Shown piece by piece: positions 1 through 10,813 of a stretch of DNA of 64,000 nucleotides. The first letter of the stretch is position 1, and each line of letters starts with the position of its first letter. The notes below the pieces were generated by a model. That model did no database searches, had not been told where the DNA came from, and worked only from the letters and a program-made list of their open reading frames with translations. The stretch covers positions 1 to 64,000 of the forward strand of contig NXFV01000238.1 in assembly GCA_002803225.1 (NCBI GenBank), in the 5' to 3' direction. The DNA is from Gamarada debralockiae. Lineage: Eukaryota; Ascomycota; Leotiomycetes; Helotiales; Hyphodiscaceae. A program made the translations under genes and the position numbers.

Positions 1-59
1 GGCTAGGCTGGCGGTCGGCAACGTAGCCCCTGATTAGTCGGCATCATTTACTGGGATGT

Positions 60-181
60 TTATGTAATCAAGTTTACCCCCAAGCAAGAGAAAACTCTGG
101 TATTTTCTTTGGCTCCCAATTGGCTGCTATTTGACATGCTATTCTTGCTTTTAACTTCAATAATCGATCCAGGAGGGTCTA
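60..181 (-). pseudogene. Distal part of the host gene split by the Tc1-like element
   Basis: When the transposon and one TA copy are removed, the minus-strand frame of the gene beginning at 1885 continues without a break from the Leu codon at 1637-1639 into this stretch. It reads Asp-Pro-Pro-Gly-Ser and about 35 further residues to a TAA at 60-62. The continuity shows that the two pieces were one reading frame before insertion. The predicted joined protein is about 120 residues. Relatives I remember of this fungal family are longer, so the TAA may itself be a decay mutation or an intron may be missed. The rest of the gene could lie beyond the window edge. Confidence 0.6.
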
Positions 182-218
182 CTGTGGTCTTTCGATAAAT
201 AAGTGCACCCCTTAGGGT
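182..218 (+). repeat. Left terminal inverted repeat of the Tc1-like element
   Basis: These 37 bp match the reverse complement of 1600-1636 with only two mismatches. The repeat begins immediately after the TA at 180-181. Confidence 0.93.
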
Positions 219-292
219 CTGCCGCCACCTTCGAAGGGTCTCAAGTGCCTATGGCTGCTTTATGCTCAAAAATGCTTGATTCTGATTACTCC

Positions 293-1336
293 CTAATAGT
301 TTGTATGCCATCCCTCAGCATCAATCACTGCTTGACATCTATCATGCATTGTCTTAATCAAGTCTCTAACCTCCTTATCTGTAATCAGGTTCCAGGCCAC
401 TATTATAGCTGCCCTTAGCTTTGGATATGATCTATGGATTTCGGGGTCCCTCTCTTCAATGATATCCTTGATCCTATTCCATAGAGTCTCAATTGGATTA
501 AGATCAGGTGAAAGTGCAGGCCAAAAGATTGGAACCAAGCCTATTTCTCTCATAAAAGCTAGAGTTTCTCTAGCTGCATGCCCTCCAGCATTGTCCTGCA
601 TTAAAAATAGCCCTCTACTATTCACATAATCTGCCATTAAAGGCACAATATGCTCACAATAGCTCTCTGACTTGATTGTGCCACAATCCTTCTCCCAAAA
701 CAAGCCAGGTCCTTTACCCCAAAGCCTTGATATACCTCCCCAAAACATCCATCCAATCCTCCTTTGTACTTTAGGCTCTACACAATCAGGGTGTAAAGCC
801 TCACCTCTTCTTCTGGTTACCCTAACTTTCTAGTGTCTCCCAGGCTTCACCCAAGTCTCATCAGTCCAAAAGACCTGAAACCATTGCTCCTCTATCCAAT
901 TCAAGTAGTCTTCTGCCCATTGTAATCGGATCTTTGCGTGTGCCGCTATGAACTTAGGCTTTTTAAGCGCAACATATCGCCCAAAACCTTCTTTCTTGAA
1001 TGCTGTCTCAATAGCATATACCTTATAGTCCCAGCCAAAGATGCTTGGAATCTGAGACCAAGGTGTCTGTCGATTTTTGCGATTCGCGCATACCCAATCG
1101 ATTAATTGCTTCCTCTCAGTAGGACTAAGTAAAGGGCGACGTCCGGAACGTTATTTTCGAGGTGTGACGCGATGGCGTATAGCATACTTGACTTGATCAA
1201 GCGTAAGGTTGAGTTGTAAGGCAATATCTGACTTTGTCCAGCCAGCATCAAAAAAGAGGGCTTGTACGCGAAGGCGATCGTCTCTTTTCGTGTTTTTGTA
1301 AGGTGTTTTTGGCGTAGGTATCTCATAGTCAGCCAT
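293..1336 (-). pseudogene. Tc1-like DD34E transposase with two in-frame stops
   Basis: One minus-strand frame of about 348 codons runs from ATG at 1336 to the stop at 293, close to the usual 340-aa length of Tc1 transposases. The N-terminal part (1151-1336) looks like a helix-turn-helix DNA-binding region. The catalytic Asp residues lie in a WTDET motif and in a QDNAGGHAA motif. The Glu of the LSPDLNPIE motif is 34 residues after the second Asp (DD34E). The frame is broken by TAA at 1151-1153 and TAG at 830-832 and has no frameshift. Both stops could come from CAA or CAG by one C-to-T change, as RIP would produce. The enzyme is predicted to be inactive. Confidence 0.92.
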
Positions 1337-1599
1337 ATTGAGTGATTGAAAGAGAAAGGGAGTAAAAGCAGCGAATCAAGGTCTTATATTGATTGGTGGG
1401 AGACCCCTGATCTGACGGAACCTACTAGAACCACCCCAACTGTCAGTTGGAGCTGTATTTTAGGGGCGAAATATAGTGGCATTTCTAGACCTAGCTGATA
1501 TCTAAGGAGCTGAAATACAAGGAGGGGCAGAGCTCTCTTATATCACAAAAGAGGGGAAAATACAGGCTATACCTGATTAGGCAATTCCAACCAACACCA

Positions 1600-1636
1600 A
1601 CCCTCAGGGGTGTACTTATTTATCGAAAGACCACAG
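1600..1636 (-). repeat. Right terminal inverted repeat of the Tc1-like element
   Basis: Inverted partner of 182-218 (35 of 37 identical), directly followed by the TA target copy at 1637-1638. Confidence 0.93.
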
Positions 1637-1885
1637 TAAATGCCCTTTCCGAATAACAGTCACTTCTTCCAATATGCTAGGCTTGGATTCGTTCTCCAAT
1701 GATAGCGACTGCATGACAGCAACCGGATACGGTCTAAGTTGAGAGCTTTCGACTGTCATGGCTCCGTCCCCTCCAGGACCATCCTCAACGTATCCATCGG
1801 CTTCGAACCTCACCACCAACTTCATGCCCCCAATCTCATACTCCACAGAATCTATGGATGGTCGTGGATCTGGAGCGGAAGACAT
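1637..1885 (-). pseudogene. N-terminal part of a fungal hypothetical gene disrupted by the transposon
   Basis: The frame starts at ATG 1885 and encodes 83 residues before the insertion. It has a YEIGGMKLVVRFEADGY stretch and ends VIRKGHL. Across the element the frame resumes at 179. From memory this resembles a fungal-restricted family often labelled 'geranylgeranyl pyrophosphate synthetase' in automatic annotation, where a conserved V-x-R-x-G-x-x-P-x-S-x-x-E-[IV]-K segment occurs. Here the segment is spread over both pieces. I have not checked that name and would not infer prenyl-synthase activity. With the insertion in place, translation would run into the inverted repeat and stop at 1616. 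Confidence 0.6.
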
Positions 1886-2405
1886 CGTAGAAGGAGGGCA
1901 GGTATCGCGACGAAGGTCTGGTTGGCGTCGTGATCGCGTCGTTTTAGGAAAGGTTGACTGAATAAAAAATGAAAACCACAGATTTCTTAGGAAAGGCTGA
2001 GGGCCGTGGGAGGATGGCGCTAGACTTGCATGAAGCTATATTCTGGCATGGGTGGGCAGCCTGCTCGAACATTACAGATCGATGCTGAACGGTGCTGCGT
2101 ATAGGCCCTTGAGCGGTTATTGGACCGCAATGAGAGATCCTGAAGCGTCGTAATTATCGAGTCGTTGGATAGAAGAATCGGTCAAAGTAGTTGAACAAAT
2201 GAGACTGAATCGTCGGAAGAGCTTGAAATATCGGAGCTGAATCGCTCAATCAGTTGAATTACTTGAGATGAGGTCTTGCTGATTTTTTCTATTGAAAGTA
2301 GACCGTGATCCGCATGATACTTTGAGTGTGATGGGCGGAGGAACCTGAGAATACCAGGGTGTCCTTGACACACCCCAAATGCCCACTCTGTTCCCTGAAG
2401 ATAGT

Positions 2406-2581
2406 GACCATCCGAGATCGTGTTCATAATGCGTTAAAAGCTGTATGATCCGCCCATACTTGCCTTCTTCAGATTTGGTTGATAAGTGGAGGAGACCATC
2501 CGAGATCGTGTTCATAATTCGTTAAAAGCTGTATGATCCGCCCATACTGGCCCTCTTCAGATTTGGTTGATTGGTGGAGCA
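2406..2581. repeat. 88-bp direct tandem duplication at the 3' end of the ankyrin gene
   Basis: Positions 2406-2493 and 2494-2581 are two near-identical copies with a few substitutions. Because 88 is not a multiple of 3, the second copy shifts the reading frame and gives the ankyrin gene on the minus strand its present stop at 2469. In the other register the older C-terminal frame remains open for about 75 more codons, down to about 2246. Confidence 0.9.
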
Positions 2582-5500
2582 TACGGGTGGCACAGTCCAG
2601 AGCCGATCCAAAGGAGGCTGTGACCACTTCGACTTCAGCACCATGGCTTATCAGAAGCTCAACTATATCCTCATGACCTTCATGAACAGCGGCGATCAAA
2701 GCCGTCCCGCAAAAACCGCCGCGGATATTTGGATCAGCTCCTTTGCGGAGGAGAAGCTCGGCAATCTCTTTGTTGCCCACGTAGGACCAGGCTTGGAGCG
2801 CATTTCCAAAGTAGCCAGCTTGGATATTGATATCGGCGCCCTTGTCAAGTAAGAGGCGTACCACGTCTTCTACAGTGTTCAGAGCCGCAAATTGTAGGAC
2901 TGTGCCGTATTTGCCGCCGATAATGTCGATAGGTGTTCCAGCTTCTAGTAATATCTGGACGGTATCAATGTAGCTGTACTCCACAGCGTAATGCAAGGCA
3001 GATCCACGATGGTTCTGGATGAGTAAATCAGCTCCTCTCGCAATCAGAATCCGGCATGTCGAGTTGTTGCCGTGACTCGCTGCGGCGATCAAAGCTGTCG
3101 CAAAGAATCCGCCTTGTAGGTTGACGTCCATTCCATGATCGAGTAGATACTCCACTATTGAATCTTCCCCAGACTGAGCTGCAACTTGTAGGAGGTTATC
3201 CAAATCGGCACTTTTGACATGTATATCCATTCCAATAGCAAGAAGCTTTCGAAACATATGGCCCTGCCCTCCAGAAACTGCTGCTTCCAAGGCATCGGGA
3301 AAGGATTTGGTTGCCTTATACGGATCTCCGCCCCGGGCAACGAGTTGATCGAATAATTTTTCTCGACCAAAATACGCGGCGTTCTGCAACGCATCCCCGC
3401 ACTCACATTCCATATTTATATCAGCGCCCGACTCGAGTAATTTGTTGACAGTTGGGATGAAATTGTTTGAGATGGCTCTCACGAGTGCGTTTTGCCGCCT
3501 TCGACGGCTTGAAGGGCTGCTGTAGTACTGGACCGCGTTTACATTAGCCCCGCAGGCAAGCAATCGCTCTACTACCTCCACATTAATGTTGGCAGCCGCG
3601 GCCACAAGGGCAGGCCCAAATCCAGAATTTCCCGTCGGCCCATTGACGTTTGCTCCGTACGAAAGCAACAGATTGACCATCCGTAGATTTCCATCATAAC
3701 ATGCTCTCTGTAGAGCGTCTATTGCCTGGTTTCTCGATATCTGATCAATCTTCGTACCGTGACGTAGTAGAGTATGTGCTATTAACAGGTCGTTTTTTTG
3801 TACAGCACTGACCAGAGGTGTATTCCAGAAGCCCAGGTCAATATTTGGGTCTGCTCCAGCCGTCAATAGGTACTCCACCAAGCTCGTATGGCCGCTTTCA
3901 ACTGCGGCATGTAATGCTGTACATCGATATTTGCGGGATTGTCTGTCACTAGGTACCTCAGCGATTGCATTGACGTCTTCTCCCTGAGACAGAAGGCTCT
4001 GGACGGCTTCCTTATCACCATTAAGTGCAGCGAGTTGGAGAAAGCTTTTTGTTTGGAGAAGGTATGTAGGCAGTTGTTGTCGACGCTCTCTTTGCAAAGT
4101 CCTCTCCCAGCTCCTGTTGTCATCAAGCCATGCGAAAAGTCGATGTCTAAAATCATGCGTCGATAACTGCTGATTTTGGTTTGATTTAGCTCTCGTCCTC
4201 CTTGAATTGACGTGCTTCGGCTGAAGCAGTCGTACCCGTTTGAAGAGCGACATGTGCTCGTCAAGATCGGCAGTATCGGCAGTCCGCTTTCTTGGAGTAG
4301 TTGCGGATATTGGTGTTTTGGAGATGACATGTTGGGAAGCCCGCGGGGGTGGTACCGGCCTCGACTCTGTAATTGCCGGAGCGGGCTCAGCGATTGGTTC
4401 GAAGTCGTCTTCAATAAGCTCCTCAATTCTTTGAAACCATACGCCGCAAGCTTCACTAGACAAGCATCAGCCACGGCACAAGCTGTAGACAACTGTTTCA
4501 TACCATGTAGCAGCCATAGCATTATCCCTTTGAGCTTCTCTCCCGCAACCTGGACAGCATGTTCCAGGGAAATGTTCCCGTTTGAAAATCATGCTCATGT
4601 CGACCCTTCTCCCAGGCAAGAAGCAGGACTCAAACTTGGCACTTCTTTGGATGTCCAGCTGAGATGACCGGTCCTGGAGCGCGTATTCTCTCAGTTTGAT
4701 TTTTCGCTCACCGGGAATATTGCGAAACCGGGCTTCCAGCACTGATTCCAAGACACTCCATGAATTGATCAGTTCCAAGTGCACCGGAGCAATTCTTCCC
4801 AAAGCGTCTGTCAAAATGAGAGGTTCTTGGATCCAACATGGCTCGAATTCTCGGGGGACGCGAGTCTGAAGTTCAAGGAGGATGTTGTAGCTTCGGACAT
4901 TGAGAGTCCATATTCTGGCCATCAAGGCTTTCAGTTCCGCACCTAGCGAGAAAAAGTATCGCCTGCAAACGATCAGCAATTACCCTTACGAGTTAGATCG
5001 GACTATCGAAACTTGCACGCTGTCTGTGAGTCTACTAACTGCGGTACCATGCCGCTCCAGAGTCCCCCTTTGCTCATCCAGTGTGTCCCTCAATTGTCCG
5101 AGTACGCTCAATTGTTGATTCGACCCCTCTTGCATACTGTCACCATTTAATTTCGAAAGGGACCTCTTCGGTGTTAGAATGCTAACCACCAAGCAGGAAA
5201 AGATTGGAAATACGCACACACTCGCCGTAATCAGCAGCATATTAATCGCCGAACTATGCGCATTAACCTCCGCCCGAAACTTATTCAAATCATCCTTCCT
5301 CAGCAGAGCCCAGGAGACCTTCTCCCTGACGCCCTTCCACAAACTGATGTTACCATCCTCAGAACCCAGACTCCTTTCATAGCTCTTGATGGTCCTCAAA
5401 AAGCTCTCTATAGAGCCTTTGCACTGTTTCACGGCTCTGCCGACTGTCACAAACAGTGCATTCAGCTCCTTCGTGCATCCAATCCCACGTCCAATACCCT

Positions 5501-5672
5501 CCTGCAAGCTCACGACTTCCAGTAAGGCCCTATCCAGTGCCCCCAATTCCCTTATCACAGCGTTATATTCTGCCTTCGAGCCATGCACTGAATCGAGCGC
5601 GTTGATCATGTCTTTTATGAGGATGCAGACCGAGATGCAGTCTCCGACCGAGAATCCAAACGGGACGGGCAT
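2469..5672 (-). CDS. Ubiquitin-like (ULD-type) plus ankyrin-repeat protein
   Basis: Model: complement(join(2469..4455,4504..4962,4990..5165,5220..5672)), 1024 aa. Exon 1 starts MPVPFGFSVGD, a typical fungal N-terminal helical domain of STAND/ankyrin proteins. Residues about 210-350 resemble the fungal ULD module (LTDALGRIAPVHLE, then PGRRVDMSM) and end in a cysteine cluster (CCPGCG). Residues about 500-985 hold 12-13 ankyrin repeats (for example ALHAAVESGHTSLVEYLL), a protein-binding solenoid. The introns of 54 and 48 nt look normal. The second junction fits only a 27-nt intron (4963-4989) in phase, which is unusually short, so that splice is uncertain. The C-terminus was remodelled by the 88-bp duplication. 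The role is probably scaffold or immune-like signalling (inference). Confidence 0.82.
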
Positions 5673-7549
5673 CGTATGTTGTGTTTCGCGGGTTTGCGTG
5701 CGCTGTGGTCAGTAAAGCGTGAGGCGGAACATTGATCGCAACTGGAAGCGGTATAGCACTCGAGAATGAGAGATATAAGAACAAAAGATAGAAAGAGATC
5801 ATACTTACCGTTGCAGATAGGCTGTGCTCATCTCCAGTACGCACGCAGCCTTGTTGTTCGTGGCTTGCTGCAGAGCTGCCGGGGGGGTCTTCGTTTCGAA
5901 GTACCCACTATTCCACGTGACCATATCCCCAAGCTTCACGACTACACAACAAATCGGACCATTTTAAGGTACAAGGGATATCGAATGCTGCTTTATCTCC
6001 CCTTGGAGATGGCAAAAAGGCCAAGCTTTGCGTTCATAGAAGGGTTGGAGTTGGATTAAAGCTGGACAGACAATCTACTGATACAGCTCAATTGCTACAC
6101 CGAGGCGGAGGAGCTTTTTTTAGGGTGCTGCACCTTTGGATGAAAGCAAGACGTCCCGTCGAAAATCAATTAACGCGCGGTCGGGAAAGAAAGCGCGTTC
6201 TCATGGCGGCCCCACTCCCCATGCCCAATTGGGGAAAGCCGTCTATCACGTGGCCGGTATCAATCCCTCTTCAGAGCTTCGCCGGCTAAGATGTCGATTC
6301 AATCAGTTGTCATATACACCTCTTATCCATCGACAAGTGTGGAACTCTAGAAGCGCCGCCGCATACATGGGCCTAAAGCGCTCTCAATGCTCGGCCACAA
6401 AGGTGTTTTTATACTTGCTGTATGGCTAGGCGGCGGACTCGCTGTAGATTTTGTCCGCAAGGTGCATGACAGAAGCAAAATAGTCATTGATCGGGTGAGA
6501 GGTCAAGCATCTCCGCCCGACCTTGAGGTTACTTTGATTGTGCCCGGAGGATGAAAGTGGTTCGAGCGGGCTCGGAACTCCCACGAAGCCGAGTTTAGCT
6601 GGATGCTGGAAGCTTTGATGGCAAATGGTACGACTGGGGAAACTTACTTTGAGACAGCCCCACCGGCTTTGTTGCGCTGCGATTATGATTCTACCCCTGG
6701 AGTCCATAAGTACCTAGACCAACGTCGAAACTAGCTGAGATCATCCCTCATCCAATTGATGCAGCTCATAGTTCCTCGCCTCGGGTTTGGACTCCATGGT
6801 TCGCAAGGCGACACCTCTTGTCTGAAAGGGATTCTTTTTTTTTTTTGACAAGGTTCGGAAACACCCATGAATGGAGACATCATCAGGATTATCCTTGGCT
6901 TTCACGTGCCGATGTGTCTTCGCAAAGTCGAGGATCCTTATGAAAGTTATCGACGAGGGTTACCCTGAGGTGCATGGAGAACCTTTTCAAGCTTTTGACT
7001 AAGGTCTTGTTCACCGTATGAATTTAGGCTCTGATGAGAGGCATGTCCAGCGATTATGAGAATCTGGATGTGAATGCTCTCAACGGGGATCAAATGTAAT
7101 TTGACTGTACGTTAAAATTGGATGGTATTCCTCGCCCCTCCACAGCAGCCCCTAATTCTGCATGTCTAAAATACGTTTCCATTATCCCTATTGGACTTGG
7201 TTCTCTGCAGCCGTAGAAATTGTCCATTTTTTCTGGGGGCGTTGGGGTAGTGAGATTACGACCAAAGGCCAGCGAACTTCTCATTCGTCAATCTTATACG
7301 ACCTTGACAAAGCGAGGCTGACATTGATCTCAAGCTTGTTGCGAGAGGCGAGAACTAGACTTCATTCGAGTCTACCTGCCGCTAGGGTGTAAATGCATTG
7401 ATATCAGTAGTTTCGACATCTGATATCATCTTCAAGGGTGAAAGTTCATGGGGGTGGCTTAACCACTTTCGGATTATGGTCAGAGGCCTCAATCCAAGGT
7501 AGAGTGCTCCATTCCAATTGGGTACTTGATTTGAGCACTCTTCTCAAAA
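5673..7549. other. No intact gene; possible HET-type relic around 6440-6960
   Basis: The first part is the upstream region of the ankyrin gene. Only short shadow frames are present up to about 6430. On the plus strand, 6440-6960 has interrupted coding-like pieces. One near 6865-6955 reads like the C-terminal module of HET-domain proteins (GDIIRIILGFHVPMCLRKV), after a poly-T run at 6836-6846. It has stops and no usable start. The resemblance is from memory and weak. Confidence 0.3.
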
Positions 7550-8420
7550 CTGTTCAAAACACCAATCCTCATATCAGCCATCTCATCATTTCGATCTGGA
7601 AGCTTCGTTCTGGCTTTAGCCACCTCCTCTCTTGCAGCCCCTGCAGCCGCTCAAGAGCCACTCTGTCCAAGCTCGACCCCCTTTCCAATTCCACAACCTC
7701 TCCCCTTCAACGGCACCATCACAGGGGTTAACTGCGCTTTCATAACCGCACTGAGAGTGTCTCCCAATGCCATCACTCGTATTGCTCTTCTGGAAGACTC
7801 GGACTTCAAATTCGACTGCATGTCCCAACCCAATATTTTATGTGCCCAACTGGAGGGGAAGGACGGAACGCTTGTTAATGCGTTCTCTGATACGATGCCT
7901 GCCTTGCAGGAGAATGGTATGGCAATGAGTGTTGGATTTATCAAGCCATGGTATGTGTCATTTTTATTTTGCTTCTGGGCAGTGACTCTCAAGCTCGGAG
8001 GATATTTGACTGACTCGTGACATTCCAACGTCTTTAACACACCACACATACAACCACGCACCACAGAAGTAGTGATGGTAGTAAAAGGCCGCATAGTCTC
8101 CAAATTCGTTGCCAAGACTGGTGCTCGCAAAATCCGCAACGAACCAGCACGTATAGCATGGCATTGTTCCCTCCAGGAGTTCCTCACCTCGAATTCGGCC
8201 CCGATTGCGAGCACATGATTATCAGGTTTCAATAATGAGAACCCGGGCATCAATACTCCGGGAGAAAGATTGTTCATGCTCGAGAATGAGTTTGTTGGGC
8301 TGGCTTTCGGGCTGGAGTTCTCGCCTGGCGCCGATATCGATAAATATCGGGATTTGGTACCGGATTCACCTGCCCAGGAGTGGAGAGCTGCCTCAGGAAA
8401 TGTGGAATTCAGAAGACTGA
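7550..8420 (+). pseudogene. Spherulin/germin-like secreted cupin, broken
   Basis: Coding segments in changing frames add up to a fungal spherulin-1-type cupin. A hydrophobic leader (KTPILISAI...VLALATSSLAAPA) has no ATG; a CTG stands where the Met should be, at 7550. Then come SPNAITRIALLEDSDFKFD, a possible intron after IKPW (donor near 7953), FNTPHIQPRTTEVVMVVKG (first cupin motif), FPPGVPHLEFGPDCEH (second cupin motif) and a C-terminal ENPGIN...LAFGLEFSPGADIDKYR. Frame changes occur near 8157 and again near 8228 (a TAA directly in the motif frame). Loss of the start and two frame breaks mean it is not functional. The ancestral role would be a secreted metal-binding cupin. Confidence 0.72.
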
Positions 8421-8761
8421 GTTGTAGGACTGGCCTTGGTAATGCTTGAAGCTAGTCTTGGTAATGATTTACTACGTTGTGAGATGTTGAGCTCATTTAC
8501 TATTGGTCACTACGTTTTATTTTTGTCCGCGTCAATTTGTTACACATTTCATTGTCCAAGCGGACGAGCATCTCTGCAAAGTGCACATTGAATCTCTCAG
8601 TTGAGTTGCTCCTTCATAATCTAGTTGTGTGAGAATTCCTTCTCTTCTACAACCCAAACCAACCCTTCTTTTGCTTGTGCTTCGATCCATGATGATGCCT
8701 TGCCACTCTGTTGTCGTTTCTATGTGTCTGATCTCGTCAGCTCTCCCCAATATCCATTGCT

Positions 8762-9301
8762 CTACACGCAAGATCTTACCTGAATCGGGTCAGAATTCAT
8801 CCTAGCAACTTCATCAAACAGCTGCGCTTCGTTACTGCCAGTAGGTGCTGATACCTGAAGCTTGCCATTACTACCACGGACTTCGTACGAAGTCGTCTGC
8901 TCCGTTGCTTGGCGAAAGACTTGAGGTGGGCCCGTCGGAGCGAAGTGCGTCCTGGCGGGCAGTTGGGTTGGAGGTGGAAGGACCGAGACGCGGACGGGAT
9001 TGTGAATTGGTGAAGTGACGGGTATCTCTGCTTCGTAGTACCCAGTATTTGACGCTTGCTGATAGCTTTGGGGCGCCTCCTCGTAAGCAACGTCCTGGAT
9101 CTGAGCCCTCGGCACCACATTTGAAGTCAAAGCTGCTGTTCTCTTTTCTTTACCTCTCGGAGTCTGCTTCGATTGAACCATCATCGCAATTTGTGCAAGC
9201 TTCGCTGCATGGCTACTGTTTGGAGGAGAAACAGCGACGAAAGTTGTGTGCTCAGCCTTGTTCGTACTCGAATAATTCACACGGTCCTCACTTCCGTTCA
9301 T
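8762..9301 (-). CDS. Hypothetical low-complexity protein, partial model
   Basis: An open frame of 179 codons from ATG 9301 is rich in Ser, Thr, Pro and Gln. It includes a basic stretch (RGKEKR near residue 50) and a Pro/Thr-rich centre, with no recognisable domain. The frame ends RMNSDPIQ followed directly by GTAAGA, a good 5' splice site near 8777. The listed stop may therefore be intronic and a further exon may lie between 8530 and 8760. I cannot choose the acceptor. No signal peptide or membrane segment is visible. It could be a regulatory or disordered protein, or a chance frame. Confidence 0.4.
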   Translation of the reverse strand: MNGSEDRVNYSSTNKAEHTTFVAVSPPNSSHAAKLAQIAMMVQSKQTPRGKEKRTAALTSNVVPRAQIQDVAYEEAPQSYQQASNTGYYEAEIPVTSPIHNPVRVSVLPPPTQLPARTHFAPTGPPQVFRQATEQTTSYEVRGSNGKLQVSAPTGSNEAQLFDEVARMNSDPIQVRSCV

Positions 9302-9931
9302 TTCGTCTTCGTGACCCTGGAGCTCTTGGAAATCTGAGATACGGTGTTTCTGGAAATTTTGGAGGACTGATCAACTTGCGGATGGACCTGTTCTGAATTC
9401 TGTGAATTTCGTGGGCTTTCGCGATAGTCGACTCATCAGGCTCTTCACCATGATGTTGATGTGATAGTGGCTGCTACTTATGCATGAATTTGATTTTGCC
9501 GGGGCAGACTGATGTGCTGTAGCCGGGCGAATTGTGAGATTGTTGCAAGGCTCCCAGCCTCGTTAACCCACACCTCCCACTCGACTCACTTATGCGCGCA
9601 GTACTTACAGTCACATTTTGTGACTTCTTCGGCGTGACGCAATTCATTTAAAAACTTACTTGGCGGCTGCTGCTTTAGTATGGAGGCAACCCCTAGCCGC
9701 ATACCCGGGAGCCTCTGAGGAGCCGTTGAGCCAGCAACAAGATTGTCTCAGCCGTACATTAAGGAGCCTATCAGTTCTGCTATTTCTATTTACAATGGTA
9801 TCAAGTTAGAGCCGCGAATCATTTACGCTCACCTATCCTTTAAACAATCAAGTCCACTTCCCACGCCCTGTGATCAATCCGTCCAAAAGCTCTCCTCATT
9901 TCTCGATCTCCAAACAAGCACTCTTCAGCAC
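9302..9931. other. Intergenic, nothing recognised
   Basis: A non-coding-like stretch between divergent small genes. I see no RNA gene, repeat or conserved frame. An upstream in-frame ATG at 9743 would extend the next gene by 63 residues, but that extension does not look protein-like. Confidence 0.4.
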
Positions 9932-10201
9932 ATGGTCCGACTACGAAAGGACCGCAAAGAAACCTTTGGGGACATGGGCATCCGAAGTTGGTTCCGGAAG
10001 TTCGTCAGTAAAATCAACGAGATGTTAGGCACGCACGACAAATACAATGATTTCAGATGCACCGCTTACTTCGATGATGGCGGTGTCTTTACCTATCAGG
10101 GTAAACCGTGGGGCGTTGAATTCGAGGAATTTAAGAGATTCGTCTCGAAGGAAGCGAACGTCGTTGAGATGAATATGAATGGCGGTTTTTGGAAGTTTTA
10201 G
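9932..10201 (+). CDS. Small hypothetical protein with FTYxG motif
   Basis: 89 aa from ATG 9932 to TAG 10199-10201. The frame is also open upstream to an ATG at 9743 (152 aa), but the first 63 residues look like 5' leader. The protein has a basic start (MVRLRKDRK), a WFRKFVSKINEML amphipathic helix, then a short sheet-like segment with GGVFTYQGKPWGVEF and a Lys/Glu-rich helix. No known domain. A gene with a similar sized product lies downstream on the opposite strand (10523-10813) and shares the T/VFTYxG core, so the two may be old paralogues placed tail to tail. Confidence 0.4.
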   Translation: MVRLRKDRKETFGDMGIRSWFRKFVSKINEMLGTHDKYNDFRCTAYFDDGGVFTYQGKPWGVEFEEFKRFVSKEANVVEMNMNGGFWKF

Positions 10202-10522
10202 TTTCGATATCGAGGTGAGTTCCGTAAAATCTTCAAGTTATCGCAGCAGAGAACTGATCTGAGACTCCAGAAGTGGTTTAAGAGAGATATTTCATTTCAG
10301 AATAGATGAGGGCATTATAGTGCCAACTGAGAGAGTTTTGACAATAGGTCTACATGATAATGCCTTTGACCATCCGATTGTAATTTGATACTCAAAGAAT
10401 TCCGATGCACATTATCAGGTCTTTGTTAAACTCCTCATTAATCGCAATGCTCATTCATGACTACCTCTTCGTTTCTCCATTCTCTAAACACCCAAATACC
10501 CGGTCAGTGACTTCTATTCCAA

Positions 10523-10813
10523 TCAGTAAAATAACATTTCGTCAATAAAGGGCGATGGGATGCTGCACGTACAACGCTCATTCTTCTTCTTCTCCATTGC
10601 CATGATCAACGCAATTTCCAACGCCTTGTCCGTCGTCTCACTTCCGTCCGGGCCTTTGTACGTGAACGTCGCATTCGTTCCCTTCATTTCGAAATGGACA
10701 CGAGGTCTGTGGTCTCGAATCACGAGCGAACCGCTGTCGCTGGCATTTGAATTTGAGTACACGGAACCACTACTATTTCGACTAATAAGATCCCATCGAG
10801 GTTTGGAAGGCAT
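10523..10813 (-). CDS. Small hypothetical protein, possible relative of the gene at 9932
   Basis: 96 aa from ATG 10813. A Ser/Asn-rich N-terminus is followed by RPRVHFEMKGTNATFTYKG and a C-terminal Lys-rich helix, ending CSIPSPFIDEMLFY. It has no signal peptide or known family. The VHFEMKG...ATFTYKG part parallels the CTAYFDDGGVFTYQG part of the convergent neighbour. The similarity is short and could be chance. Confidence 0.4.
   Translation of the reverse strand: MPSKPRWDLISRNSSGSVYSNSNASDSGSLVIRDHRPRVHFEMKGTNATFTYKGPDGSETTDKALEIALIMAMEKKKNERCTCSIPSPFIDEMLFY

Larger units (their letters stand above)
182..1636 (-). mobile_element. Tc1/mariner-family DNA transposon, decayed, inserted at TA
   Basis: The element is 1455 bp long. 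It has 37-bp terminal inverted repeats and is flanked by TA on both sides (180-181 and 1637-1638), the hallmark TA duplication of the Tc1/mariner superfamily. It carries a single minus-strand transposase frame with a helix-turn-helix region and a DD34E catalytic core. Two in-frame stops make it non-autonomous. The near-perfect inverted repeats and the clean target duplication suggest a fairly recent insertion. It interrupts a host reading frame. Confidence 0.93.
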
